Both the position numbers and the translations under genes were made by a program. Below are positions 45,709 through 53,177 of a stretch of 64,000 bases of DNA, piece by piece. The stretch's first letter is position 1. Every line of letters begins with the position of its first letter. The notes under the pieces are model-generated. The model saw nothing but the letters and a program-made list of their open reading frames with translations, was not told where the DNA came from and did no database searches. The stretch comes from Clavibacter sp. VKM Ac-2872 (GTDB lineage Bacteria > Actinomycetota > Actinomycetes > Actinomycetales > Microbacteriaceae), in contig NZ_JADKRR010000003.1 of the NCBI RefSeq assembly GCF_015351105.1, positions 62,001-126,000 of the forward strand. Reading direction: 5' to 3'.

Positions 45709-47292
45709 TCACGCTCCCGGGACGGCGGTCGCGAGCAGGCGCTCGATCGCCCGCTCGGCCCGCCAGAGGGCGGACTCGGTGCGGAGGCGCTCGGCCTCGT
45801 GCAGGACGCCGAGCGCGAAGGCGTCCTCGCCGCGCGCCGCGAGGCGCCTCGCCTCGTCGCGGAGCACGCGCTGCATGGCGAGGCCGTCGCGGTGCTCGCC
45901 GAGCTCGTCGTGCACCTCCTCGGCCGCCGTCGCGAGCCGCATCGTCTTCCGGCCGAGGACCTGGACGGTGCGTCCGCTGACCTCCTCCGCCGCGTAGCGG
46001 AGGCGCTTGGCCGCCTTGCGGACCTCGTGCAGCGCCTCGGTGCGCGCGGCCTCGCCGACCGCCTCCTGCGCGACCGCCGCCCGGCGGCCGACGCGCTCGG
46101 CGTCGCGGCGGAGGGCGGCGTGCAGGGCGGGGCCCGCGGGGGCGCTGGCGTCGTGCGTGAGGGGCGGATCCGCCACCAGCCGGTCGAGGTCGTCGAGGAG
46201 CGCGTGGTAGCGCGCGGACGACAGCGCCCGGATCACGCGCTCGCGGGCGCGGCGGTACCGCTCGTCGAGGACGTCGTGCAGGGCATCCCCGACGTGGTCC
46301 GGCACGGTCTCCGTGTCGTGCTCCACCACCGACCAGACGACGCGGTCGCGCAGCACCTCCAGGTCGCGCGCGCCGCCGAGGACGGTCCCGAGCGCGGTGA
46401 GCTCGGCGCGGACGGGCGCCGTGGCCGCCGGGTCGATCACGTCCTGGTGGGTGCGGAGCGCGCTGCGGAGACGGCGGACGGCGACGCGCATGCGGTGCAC
46501 GGCGTCGTGCTCGTCGGCCCGCACGTGCGGGTCGGCGGCGACGAGGTCGCGGACGCCCCGGGCGAGGACCGCGCGGGCGACGTCGGACGCGGGGCTCTCC
46601 TTGGTGAGCGTCGCGGGATCCGGCAGGGCGGGACCCGCGGGCGCCTGCCGCCCCAGCGCGTCGGCCCCGAGCGCCCGCGCCAGCTTGGAGGCGCTGTCGG
46701 AGGGCTGGGCGCCTGCGTCGACGAGGTGGCGCTCGATGCGGTCGAGGAGCGCGGTGCGCTGCTTCCGCTTCGCGGGCGCGTCGGGCAGCAGCTCGACCTC
46801 CCACTCGTGCCAGGCGCGCACGGTGCCGCCGCGGACGTCGGATCCGGTGACGCGGTCGTCGGCGAACTCGGCGACCGCCCGGCCGTCGGCGTCGTGCAGC
46901 GTGACGGTCGTGCGCACGGTCTCGAGGCGCGCGAGCGGCGTGAGCTCGCGTCCGCGCACGTGGACGGCCACCTGGTCGAGCACCGCGTCGGGGATCGCGC
47001 CGTCGTCGTCGTCGCCGTCCCGGAGCGGCCAGCCGAGCTCGGTGCGTCCCTCGCCGCCGTCGGCCGGGAGCTTCACGTGCCAGCCCGCGTCGTGCCCGCC
47101 CTCGCGGCGGCGGAGGATCATGCGGCGGTCGGCGAGCGCGTGGTCGGCGGTGTCGAGGTAGACCGCCACGAGCGTCACGGGCTCCGCGGTCCGCGCCTCG
47201 GCGATCCCCTCGATGCCGGCGAGGTCCGGGACGAGGATCCCCTCCGGGACGTCGTACTTGCGCTCGATCTCGACGGAGGATGTGTGCACCAT
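45709..47292 (-). CDS. CYTH-CHAD domain protein
   Basis: The 527-residue protein has an N-terminal CYTH triphosphate tunnel domain (EIERKY, the ExExK motif, residues about 8-12; domain to about 210). A C-terminal CHAD helical domain (about 240-527) is rich in conserved His/Arg (VHRMRVAVRRLRSALRT, LHEVRKAAKRLRYAAEEV). CHAD domains bind polyphosphate; CYTH domains hydrolyse triphosphates. A role in polyphosphate handling is therefore likely. It lies 23 bases upstream of the esterase on the same strand and is divergent from brkB. Confidence 0.92.
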   Translation of the reverse strand: MVHTSSVEIERKYDVPEGILVPDLAGIEGIAEARTAEPVTLVAVYLDTADHALADRRMILRRREGGHDAGWHVKLPADGGEGRTELGWPLRDGDDDDGAIPDAVLDQVAVHVRGRELTPLARLETVRTTVTLHDADGRAVAEFADDRVTGSDVRGGTVRAWHEWEVELLPDAPAKRKQRTALLDRIERHLVDAGAQPSDSASKLARALGADALGRQAPAGPALPDPATLTKESPASDVARAVLARGVRDLVAADPHVRADEHDAVHRMRVAVRRLRSALRTHQDVIDPAATAPVRAELTALGTVLGGARDLEVLRDRVVWSVVEHDTETVPDHVGDALHDVLDERYRRARERVIRALSSARYHALLDDLDRLVADPPLTHDASAPAGPALHAALRRDAERVGRRAAVAQEAVGEAARTEALHEVRKAAKRLRYAAEEVSGRTVQVLGRKTMRLATAAEEVHDELGEHRDGLAMQRVLRDEARRLAARGEDAFALGVLHEAERLRTESALWRAERAIERLLATAVPGA

Positions 47293-47383
47293 CCCCCCTG
47301 TGTAGCGCACCCGGCCGGACGCGGCCAGCCGCCGACCGTCGCCGGGAGCGCCCCGGCGCCGGGCGTGGGTCAGACTGGCTGGC

Positions 47384-48571
47384 ATGCCCATCCGCCCGCG
47401 CCGCGCCGCCCCCGACGACGCCCCGCCGCAGGTCGAGCTCGACGAGGCAGCGCTCCACCGCCGCCAGCGCATCGGCCGCGAGCTCGGCTGGTACGCGTGC
47501 CGCCGCGCGGTCTACGGGTTCATGAAGCACCGCGGCATCGACATGGCCGCGAGCCTCACCTTCTACTCCACGCTGTCGCTCGTCCCGGCGGCGGTCGCGG
47601 TGCTCAGCCTGATCGGCGTCGTCGGCGACACCCGCGCCGGCGTCGAGGGCGTGCTCGGCGTGCTCACGGCGGTGCTGGGCGACTCGGCGGTCGACGTGAT
47701 CCGCGACCCGGTCGAGCAGCTCGCCGACGGCCCCCGCTCGGGCATCGCCTTCACGGTGAGCTTCCTGGGCGCGCTCTGGACCTCCGCGGCCTACGTCACC
47801 GCGTTCGGCCGCGCCATGAACCGCGTGCAGGAGACCGAGGAGGGGCGGCCGCTCGTGAAGTACCGGGCGCTGATGCTCGGGGTGACGGTCGCGCTGCTCG
47901 TCGTCAGCGTCGTGATGGTCGGCATGCTGCTGCTCACCGACGACGGCGCCCGCGCGCTCGGGCAGCAGATCGGCATCGGCGACACGACGCTCGTGGTCTG
48001 GGCCGTCGTGAAGTGGCCGCTGCTCGTGGTGCTGCTGACGGGGATCATCGGGGTGCTGTACGCCGCGACGCCGAACCTGCGCCGCCGCCGCGTGGACCTG
48101 CTCACCTGGGGCAGCCTCGTGGCGATCGTCGCCTGGGGCCTCGGCACCGCGGGCTTCGTCTGGTACGTGACGACCATCGCGACCTACGAGTCGACCTACG
48201 GGGTGCTCGGCGCCGTGATCGTGCTGCTGCTGTGGCTCTACATCGGCAACCTGTCGCTCGTGCTGGGCGGCGAGCTCGACGTGGAGATCATCCGCGCCCG
48301 GCAGCTGCAGGCGGGGATCCCGGCCGAGCACGCGCTCCGGCTGCCCGTGCGCGACACGACCCGCGCCGACCGGCTCGCCCGGCGCCGCGCCCTCCTCGAG
48401 GACGAAGGGCGGCGCCTGCGCGAGGCGCGGTCGGGACAGGACGCGACGTCCTCCGGGGAGCGCCGGCCGGATGCCCCGGCGACGCTCCCCGAGGACGACA
48501 CGAGGGAGGTGCGGGTCAGGCGGAGGCGCTGGTCCGCACGACCATCTTCCCGACGTTCTCGCCGCGCATGA
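47384..48571 (+). CDS. YihY/BrkB-family membrane protein
   Basis: The 395-residue protein has six hydrophobic helices and the YihY motifs DMAASLTFYSTLSLVPA near residue 55, and YATPNLRRRRV with TWGSLVAIVAWGLGTAGF later. The family was once called RNase BN but is now regarded as membrane proteins of unknown role. The hydrophilic C-terminus is Arg-rich. Its last 56 bases overlap the 3' end of the convergent oxidoreductase gene. Confidence 0.88.
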   Translation: MPIRPRRAAPDDAPPQVELDEAALHRRQRIGRELGWYACRRAVYGFMKHRGIDMAASLTFYSTLSLVPAAVAVLSLIGVVGDTRAGVEGVLGVLTAVLGDSAVDVIRDPVEQLADGPRSGIAFTVSFLGALWTSAAYVTAFGRAMNRVQETEEGRPLVKYRALMLGVTVALLVVSVVMVGMLLLTDDGARALGQQIGIGDTTLVVWAVVKWPLLVVLLTGIIGVLYAATPNLRRRRVDLLTWGSLVAIVAWGLGTAGFVWYVTTIATYESTYGVLGAVIVLLLWLYIGNLSLVLGGELDVEIIRARQLQAGIPAEHALRLPVRDTTRADRLARRRALLEDEGRRLREARSGQDATSSGERRPDAPATLPEDDTREVRVRRRRWSARPSSRRSRRA

Positions 48572-49535
48572 GCCCGGTGAAGGCCTCGAACGCGCGGTCG
48601 ATGCCGTCGATCACGGTCTCGTCGGCCGTGATGCGGCCCTCGGCGAGCCACGGGCCCATCTTCGACGCGAACTCGGGCGCGAGGTCCTGGTGGTTGCCGA
48701 GGGTGAAGCCGCGGAGCGTGAGGCCGCGCGTGACGATGCGGCCCGTGTTGCGGATCGCGATCTCCTCGCCCGTGGAGTTGTAGGTCGAGATCGAGCCGCA
48801 GTTGGCGACGCGGCCGCCGTCCTTCAGCGCGCCCAGCGCCGCGGAGAGGTGGTCGCCGCCGACGTTGTCGAAGTAGAGGTCGATGCCGTCGGGCGCCGCC
48901 TCCGCGAGCTTCGCCTCGAGGTCGCCGCCGTGGTAGTCGAACGCGGCGTCGAAGCCGAGGTGCGAGGTGAGGCGCTCGACCTTCTCCGCGGATCCGGCGC
49001 TGCCGACGACGCGCGAGGCGCCGAGGAGGCGGGCGATCTGGCCGACCATGGAGCCGACCGCGCCGGCCGCGCCGGAGACGAAGACGACGTCGCCCTCCCG
49101 GATGGACGCGATGCGGGTGAGGCCGACGTAGGCGGTGAGGCCGGTGAGGCCGAGCACGCCGAGGTGGGCGGACGATGCCACGCCGGGGACCTCGGGCACG
49201 GGGCGGAAGCCGCCGGCCTGGCCCTGCGCGACGTCGCGCCAGCCGAGCATGTGGCTGACGAGCGTGCCGACGGGGAGGTCGTCGGAGCGGGACTCGACGA
49301 CGCGGCCGACGGCGGATCCGGTCATGGTCTCGTCGAGCTGGAACGGCGGCACGTAGGACGGCACGTCGTTCATGCGCCCGCGCATGTAGGGATCCACGGA
49401 GATGAACTCGTTCTCGACGCGGACCTCGCCGTCCTGGAGGTCGGGCAGGTCGACCTCGACGCGGCGGACGTCGTCGGGGGTGGGCTCGCCGGTGGGGCGC
49501 TTCGCCAGCTGCCACTGGATGCTGCGTGCAGACAT
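48516..49535 (-). CDS. NADP-dependent MDR oxidoreductase (CurA/leukotriene B4 dehydrogenase-like)
   Basis: The 339-residue zinc-independent medium-chain reductase resembles CurA and plant double-bond reductases. FISVDPYMRGRM and GLTGLTAYVGL are family motifs, and SGAAGAVGSMVGQIARLLG is the dinucleotide-binding loop. It reduces alpha,beta-unsaturated carbonyls, probably in detoxification. GAAGGAGACCC precedes the ATG. Its 3' end overlaps the convergent YihY-type gene. Confidence 0.9.
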   Translation of the reverse strand: MSARSIQWQLAKRPTGEPTPDDVRRVEVDLPDLQDGEVRVENEFISVDPYMRGRMNDVPSYVPPFQLDETMTGSAVGRVVESRSDDLPVGTLVSHMLGWRDVAQGQAGGFRPVPEVPGVASSAHLGVLGLTGLTAYVGLTRIASIREGDVVFVSGAAGAVGSMVGQIARLLGASRVVGSAGSAEKVERLTSHLGFDAAFDYHGGDLEAKLAEAAPDGIDLYFDNVGGDHLSAALGALKDGGRVANCGSISTYNSTGEEIAIRNTGRIVTRGLTLRGFTLGNHQDLAPEFASKMGPWLAEGRITADETVIDGIDRAFEAFTGLMRGENVGKMVVRTSASA

Positions 49536-49690
49536 GGGTCTCCTTCGTTCTCGGGTGCGGGCGGTCGGACGGCCGGCCCGCGGCGCTCGTGGCGCGGCCC
49601 CACCCTTCCACCGCTCGCTGGACGCGGCACCCAGCGAGCCGTGGCCTCGTGACGGGACGGCCGGGCGCGTCGCGGTCGCCGCCGGCTCGG

Positions 49691-50638
49691 CTACGCCGTC
49701 GTCGCGCCCCGGTCGGCCACGTGCGCGGCGAGCACGTCACGCACGCTCGTCCACGTGTGCGCGCCGAACCGCTCGCGGTCCACGTGGAGGAGCTCCGCCT
49801 CGCCGCTGTACATGCTCACGAGGTACTGCATCCCCTGCCAGGCCGGGAACGTCTCCTGCTCATCGCGGCCGATGCGGCGCATCGCCTTGGCCGCCGTGGA
49901 GAGGACGCCCGTGCTGCCCGCCCACTGCAGCGCGAACGGCGTGCCCGTGATCTCCGTCATGATCCGCGCCAGGTCCCGCGCCGTGACCCGGTCCCCCGCC
50001 ACCTCGACCACGCGGGGCGCGTCGTCGTCGAGCGCGACGAGCGCCGTCACGCGCGCCGTGTCGTCCTTGGTCGTGAAGTCGAGCACCTGGTCGGCGGACG
50101 ACCAGTAGAGGACGCGGCGCCGGTCGAACAGCACGATGGGCGCCTGGCCGGTGAGCATGTCGGCGAAGGCGCCGTTGAGCACCGAGGTGGCCCGGATCGG
50201 CGCCGCGTCGAGGTCGGCCGCGAACTCGCGCCGGAGCTCGAAGTTGCGGTTGCTGCCGGGGGTCACGCGCCGGTAGTCGGAGGAGTAGTCCGACGGGATG
50301 AAGCGCGGCACGCCCGCCGCCACCGCCGCCGTCAGGAGCGCGCGCTGCGCTCCCACGATCACGGCCCGGGCGCCGCTCACGGCGGAGACGACGACGCGCG
50401 CGCCGGCGACCGCGCGGATCAGAGCGGCCCGGTGGGTGTACGCGGCCTCGACGACCTCGACGCGCGGGTCGTCGCCCCACGCCTCGGCGGCCTGCGTGCT
50501 GCCCGGCCGGGTGAGGACGCGGACGCGCGCGCCGGCCGCGAGGAGCTCGCGGACGATGCGGCGGCCGAGGTCCCCTGTGGCGCCGGCGACGACGACGGGG
50601 CCGGATGCGGAGGCGGATGCGGGGGTAGAGGTGCTCAT
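49691..50638 (-). CDS. NmrA/isoflavone-reductase-like NAD(P)-binding protein
   Basis: The 315-residue atypical SDR has VVVAGATGDLGRRIVREL at the N-terminus (GxxGxxG), RFIPSDYSSDY where the catalytic Lys region of isoflavone reductases begins, and EITGTPFALQW near the end. It is likely an NADPH-dependent reductase or redox sensor. It lies directly downstream of a MarR regulator on the same strand, with GGAG before the ATG. The MarR reading frame runs through this gene in another phase, so the pair's junction is unusual. Confidence 0.85.
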   Translation of the reverse strand: MSTSTPASASASGPVVVAGATGDLGRRIVRELLAAGARVRVLTRPGSTQAAEAWGDDPRVEVVEAAYTHRAALIRAVAGARVVVSAVSGARAVIVGAQRALLTAAVAAGVPRFIPSDYSSDYRRVTPGSNRNFELRREFAADLDAAPIRATSVLNGAFADMLTGQAPIVLFDRRRVLYWSSADQVLDFTTKDDTARVTALVALDDDAPRVVEVAGDRVTARDLARIMTEITGTPFALQWAGSTGVLSTAAKAMRRIGRDEQETFPAWQGMQYLVSMYSGEAELLHVDRERFGAHTWTSVRDVLAAHVADRGATTA

Positions 50639-51233
50639 GCGGGTTCTCCATCTGCGGTGGTGCGGCGCGCCGAGCGGCGCGAGCGGTGGGGGGCGGCGAC
50701 CGGCTCGCCGTGTCGGAGTGCTCGGCGGCGGGGCCGGCGGCCTGGCCGATGCCGATCGCGACGCGGGCCAGGAGGCGTCGGAGCGCCGTGCGCTCGGCCG
50801 GGGCGAGGTCGCGCATCAGGCCGTCCTCGACCTCGCCGAGCGCGACGCGCGCCGTCGCCAGCAGGGCGCGTCCGGCGTCGGTCGGCACGACCTGCCGGAT
50901 CCGACGATCCCGCGGATGCGGCTGCCGCTCGACGTGCCCGCCCGCGGCGAGCGCGTCGATCACGTAGGTCATCTGCGTCTTGTCGATGCCCAGGCGCTGC
51001 GCCAGCGCGAGCTGCGAGGAGGGCTCCTCCGTGGTGATGGCGACGAGCACCTGGTAGCCCCGCGGTCCGCCCGGCACGTCGGCCACGGCGGCCTGCGCGG
51101 TGCGCACGAAGCCCTGGTAGACGGCCTGGACGGACCAGCCGAACTGGGTCTCGATGCCGCCGGAGCCCCAGTCGATGCCCGCGGCGTCCACGTCGGCGAG
51201 GTCCTGGTCGCGGGTCCTAGCGGATGAGCTCAT
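50637..51233 (-). CDS. MarR-family regulator; own stop codon missing in frame
   Basis: The winged helix-turn-helix domain covers about residues 20-165 (LALAQRLGIDKTQMTYVIDAL is the recognition part, then RQPHPRDRRIRQVVPT for the wing). In frame there is no stop codon until 49860, so the literal product would be 457 residues with an Arg-rich tail overlapping the whole next gene. In a neighbouring frame a TGA overlaps the ATG of that gene (ATGA). The end given here assumes that coupled stop and therefore a one-base indel near the 3' end. It probably represses the adjacent reductase. Confidence 0.7.
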
Positions 51234-51317
51234 GCGGAGAACGTATCCCCATGAGATCGTCTTGCGCAAATACGATCTCCTCCCGCGACGGATGCCGAAC
51301 GCAGGGAGACCGCCGGA

Positions 51318-52010
51318 TCAGCCCCCGAACGGCCGCAGCGACACCGACTCGAGCGTGCCGTCGCGGGTCTGGTCGACGACGAGGCGCACGGCGCGCGCGA
51401 CCGAGGCCGGCTCGAGGTAGCGCGTCTCGTCGTACTCGCCGCCCTCCTTGGCGCGGAGCTCGCGCTGCATGTCGGTGGCGACGCGGCCCGGGTGCACGCT
51501 CGAGACGCGCACGCCGTGCGGGCGCTCCTCCTCGCGCAGGGCGTCGCCGAGCGCGCGGAGGGCGAACTTGGATCCCGCGTAGACGCCGCCCGTGGGGTTC
51601 GCCGTGAAGCCGGATCCGGAGTTCACGAGCACGACCTGGCCCTTCGCGGTGCGGAGCGCGGGCAGGAGCGCGCGCGTGACCTCGGCGACCGCGAACACGT
51701 TGATCTCGAAGACCCGCCGCCACTCGTCGACGGGCGTCTCCGCCACCGCGTCGCCGCCGATCACGCCGGCGGAGTGCACGAGCACGTCGAGGCGCTCGAG
51801 ATCGGGCGCGAGGTCGGCGAGGCCACCCGCGGCGAGGTCGGCCGGCCAGCCGACGGCGTCGGGGAGCGAGGCGGCGAGCGCGTCGACGGCGTCGCGGTCG
51901 CGGCCGTGCACGATCACGCGGTGGGTGCGGGCGAGGTCCTCGGCGATGGCACGGCCGATGCCGCGGGTGGCTCCGGTGACGAGGGCGACGGGGCGGGCGG
52001 GGTCGGTCAT
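51318..52010 (-). CDS. SDR-family oxidoreductase
   Basis: The 230-residue short-chain dehydrogenase has TGATRGIGRAIA, HSAGVIGG (in place of NNAG), VNSGSGFTANP with the catalytic Ser, and VYAGSKFAL with Tyr and Lys. HGRDRDA with an Arg after the second strand suggests NADP. A substrate is not indicated. The ATG at 52010 is preceded by GGAGGATCC. Confidence 0.9.
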   Translation of the reverse strand: MTDPARPVALVTGATRGIGRAIAEDLARTHRVIVHGRDRDAVDALAASLPDAVGWPADLAAGGLADLAPDLERLDVLVHSAGVIGGDAVAETPVDEWRRVFEINVFAVAEVTRALLPALRTAKGQVVLVNSGSGFTANPTGGVYAGSKFALRALGDALREEERPHGVRVSSVHPGRVATDMQRELRAKEGGEYDETRYLEPASVARAVRLVVDQTRDGTLESVSLRPFGG

Positions 52011-52145
52011 GGATCCTCCTGGTGGCCGGGCCTCCAGGCTACCGACGGCATCCGGCCATCCCACGGGCGCCGCCGGGAGCATGACGTAGCGTGAGGGGAC
52101 GGCGGCCGCCCGGCGCGTCGGCCCGCCGCCCGAGAGGATCCGCCC

Positions 52146-52496
52146 GTGCACGCCCGCTTCCCCGCCAGCCTCGAGGTGCTGCGCCAGGAGGCCCGCGACG
52201 AGCTGGACGCCGTGATCGAGCACCGCTGCCGGGACGGCGACGACCCGTGGGAGGTGATCCCGGAGCTGCCCACCGTGGACGAGCACGTGGTCGCCACCCT
52301 CCGCCAGGACGCGCTCGAGGCCGACGGGATGGCCGAGGAGCTCGCCCGCGTGCGGCACCCGTCGGCCGAGCCCGCCGTGGTCGCGCGCTTCGAGTACCGG
52401 CTGCTGCGCGGCATCGCGCTGGAGCACCCGGACCTCTCGCGCGCGGTCTGGACGCTCATCGGGCGCATGGAGCGCGACCTCCGCCGTCGCTCCTGA
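52146..52496 (+). CDS. Small helical hypothetical protein
   Basis: The 116-residue soluble protein starts at GTG after GAGAGGA. It is predicted mostly helical and rich in Glu, Asp and Arg, with no cysteine-pair or enzyme motif. WEVIPELPTVDEHVV and RFEYRLLRGIALEHPD are its most distinctive parts. It has codon use like the core genes, so it is probably real. It ends about 38 bases before the hsp20 promoter. Confidence 0.65.
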   Translation: MHARFPASLEVLRQEARDELDAVIEHRCRDGDDPWEVIPELPTVDEHVVATLRQDALEADGMAEELARVRHPSAEPAVVARFEYRLLRGIALEHPDLSRAVWTLIGRMERDLRRRS

Positions 52497-52534
52497 AGAG
52501 GTGATGAGAGCTGCATTCGCCCTCGGCGAACGGC

Positions 52535-52564
52535 TTGGCACTCCCCTACCCCGAGTGCTAATCT
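52535..52564 (+). promoter_or_regulatory. hsp20 promoter with embedded CIRCE element (HrcA operator)
   Basis: TTGGCACTC-N9-GAGTGCTAA (52535-52561) matches CIRCE (TTAGCACTC-N9-GAGTGCTAA) at 17 of 18 positions. TTGGCA (52535-52540) and TAATCT (52559-52564), 18 bases apart, form a promoter inside it, so HrcA binding would block RNA polymerase. Confidence 0.9.
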
Positions 52565-52572
52565 CGACGTGG

Positions 52573-52591
52573 TTGAGCCGAGGGGGCTCAA
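52573..52591 (+). promoter_or_regulatory. HAIR-like palindrome (possible HspR site) at hsp20
   Basis: TTGAGCC-GAGGG-GGCTCAA is a perfect 7-bp inverted repeat near the expected transcription start. It keeps the TTGAG-N9-CTCAA core and spacing of the HspR HAIR element (CTTGAGT-N7-ACTCAAG). The central 15 bases also occur at 6016-6030. Confidence 0.6.
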
Positions 52592-52631
52592 CCCCAGAGA
52601 TCATCACCGCTGATCATCAGAGGAGTCGAGC

Positions 52632-53090
52632 ATGAACATGACCTTCGATCCGTTCCGCGAGCTGGACCGCGCCATGGGCGCGCTGGCCGAGACCCGCCAG
52701 GCCAACCGTCCGATGCCCATCGACCTGCACCGCGAGGGCGACACCTACGTGCTGGCCGCCGACCTGCCCGGCATCGACCCGGGATCGGTCGACATCGACG
52801 TGGACGGCCAGCTGCTCACCATCCGCGCCGAGCGCACCCTCGCCGGCGACCAGAACGTGCGGTGGCTGACGCGCGAGCGCGTCGCCGGCACGTTCCTCCG
52901 CCAGCTGACGCTCGGCCAGGGCATCGACACGGAGCGCATCTCGGCGCACTACGCCAACGGCGTGCTGAGCGTCACCATCCCCGTGAGCGAGCGGGCGAAG
53001 CCGCGCAAGATCGCGGTCACGTCCGACGAGCAGCAGGGCCAGGAGGGCCGGACGCTGACAGTCGAGCAGGGCGCGCACGCCGCGAGCTGA
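52632..53090 (+). CDS. Hsp20/alpha-crystallin small heat shock protein
   Basis: The 152-residue chaperone holds unfolding proteins in large oligomers. The alpha-crystallin domain spans about 35-130 (DLHREGDTYVLAADLPG, ISAHYANGVLSVTIP), and the I/V-x-I-like end motif appears as RKIAV. GGAG lies upstream of the ATG. The upstream DNA has a CIRCE element over the promoter and a HAIR-like palindrome at the start site, so heat induction through HrcA, possibly with HspR, is expected. Confidence 0.92.
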   Translation: MNMTFDPFRELDRAMGALAETRQANRPMPIDLHREGDTYVLAADLPGIDPGSVDIDVDGQLLTIRAERTLAGDQNVRWLTRERVAGTFLRQLTLGQGIDTERISAHYANGVLSVTIPVSERAKPRKIAVTSDEQQGQEGRTLTVEQGAHAAS

Positions 53091-53110
53091 TCCGCCCGGC
53101 AGCGTCCTGA

Positions 53111-53173
53111 CGCCGCACACGACGAAGAGCCGTCGTCCGCATCCGCGGGCGGCGGCTCCTCGTGTGTGCGGGC
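53111..53173. terminator. Bidirectional terminator between hsp20 and the siderophore operon
   Basis: A long imperfect inverted repeat of about 27 bp per arm (from 53111 and to 53173) lies between two convergent genes. It is symmetric and could serve both strands. Confidence 0.75.
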
Positions 53174-53177
53174 TCCA

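Noticed and set aside
45799-48783. 994-codon plus-strand frame across CYTH-CHAD and YihY-type genes
   Set aside because: It spans two real genes in the wrong phase and has the Arg/Val/Gly-rich look of a GC-driven open frame.
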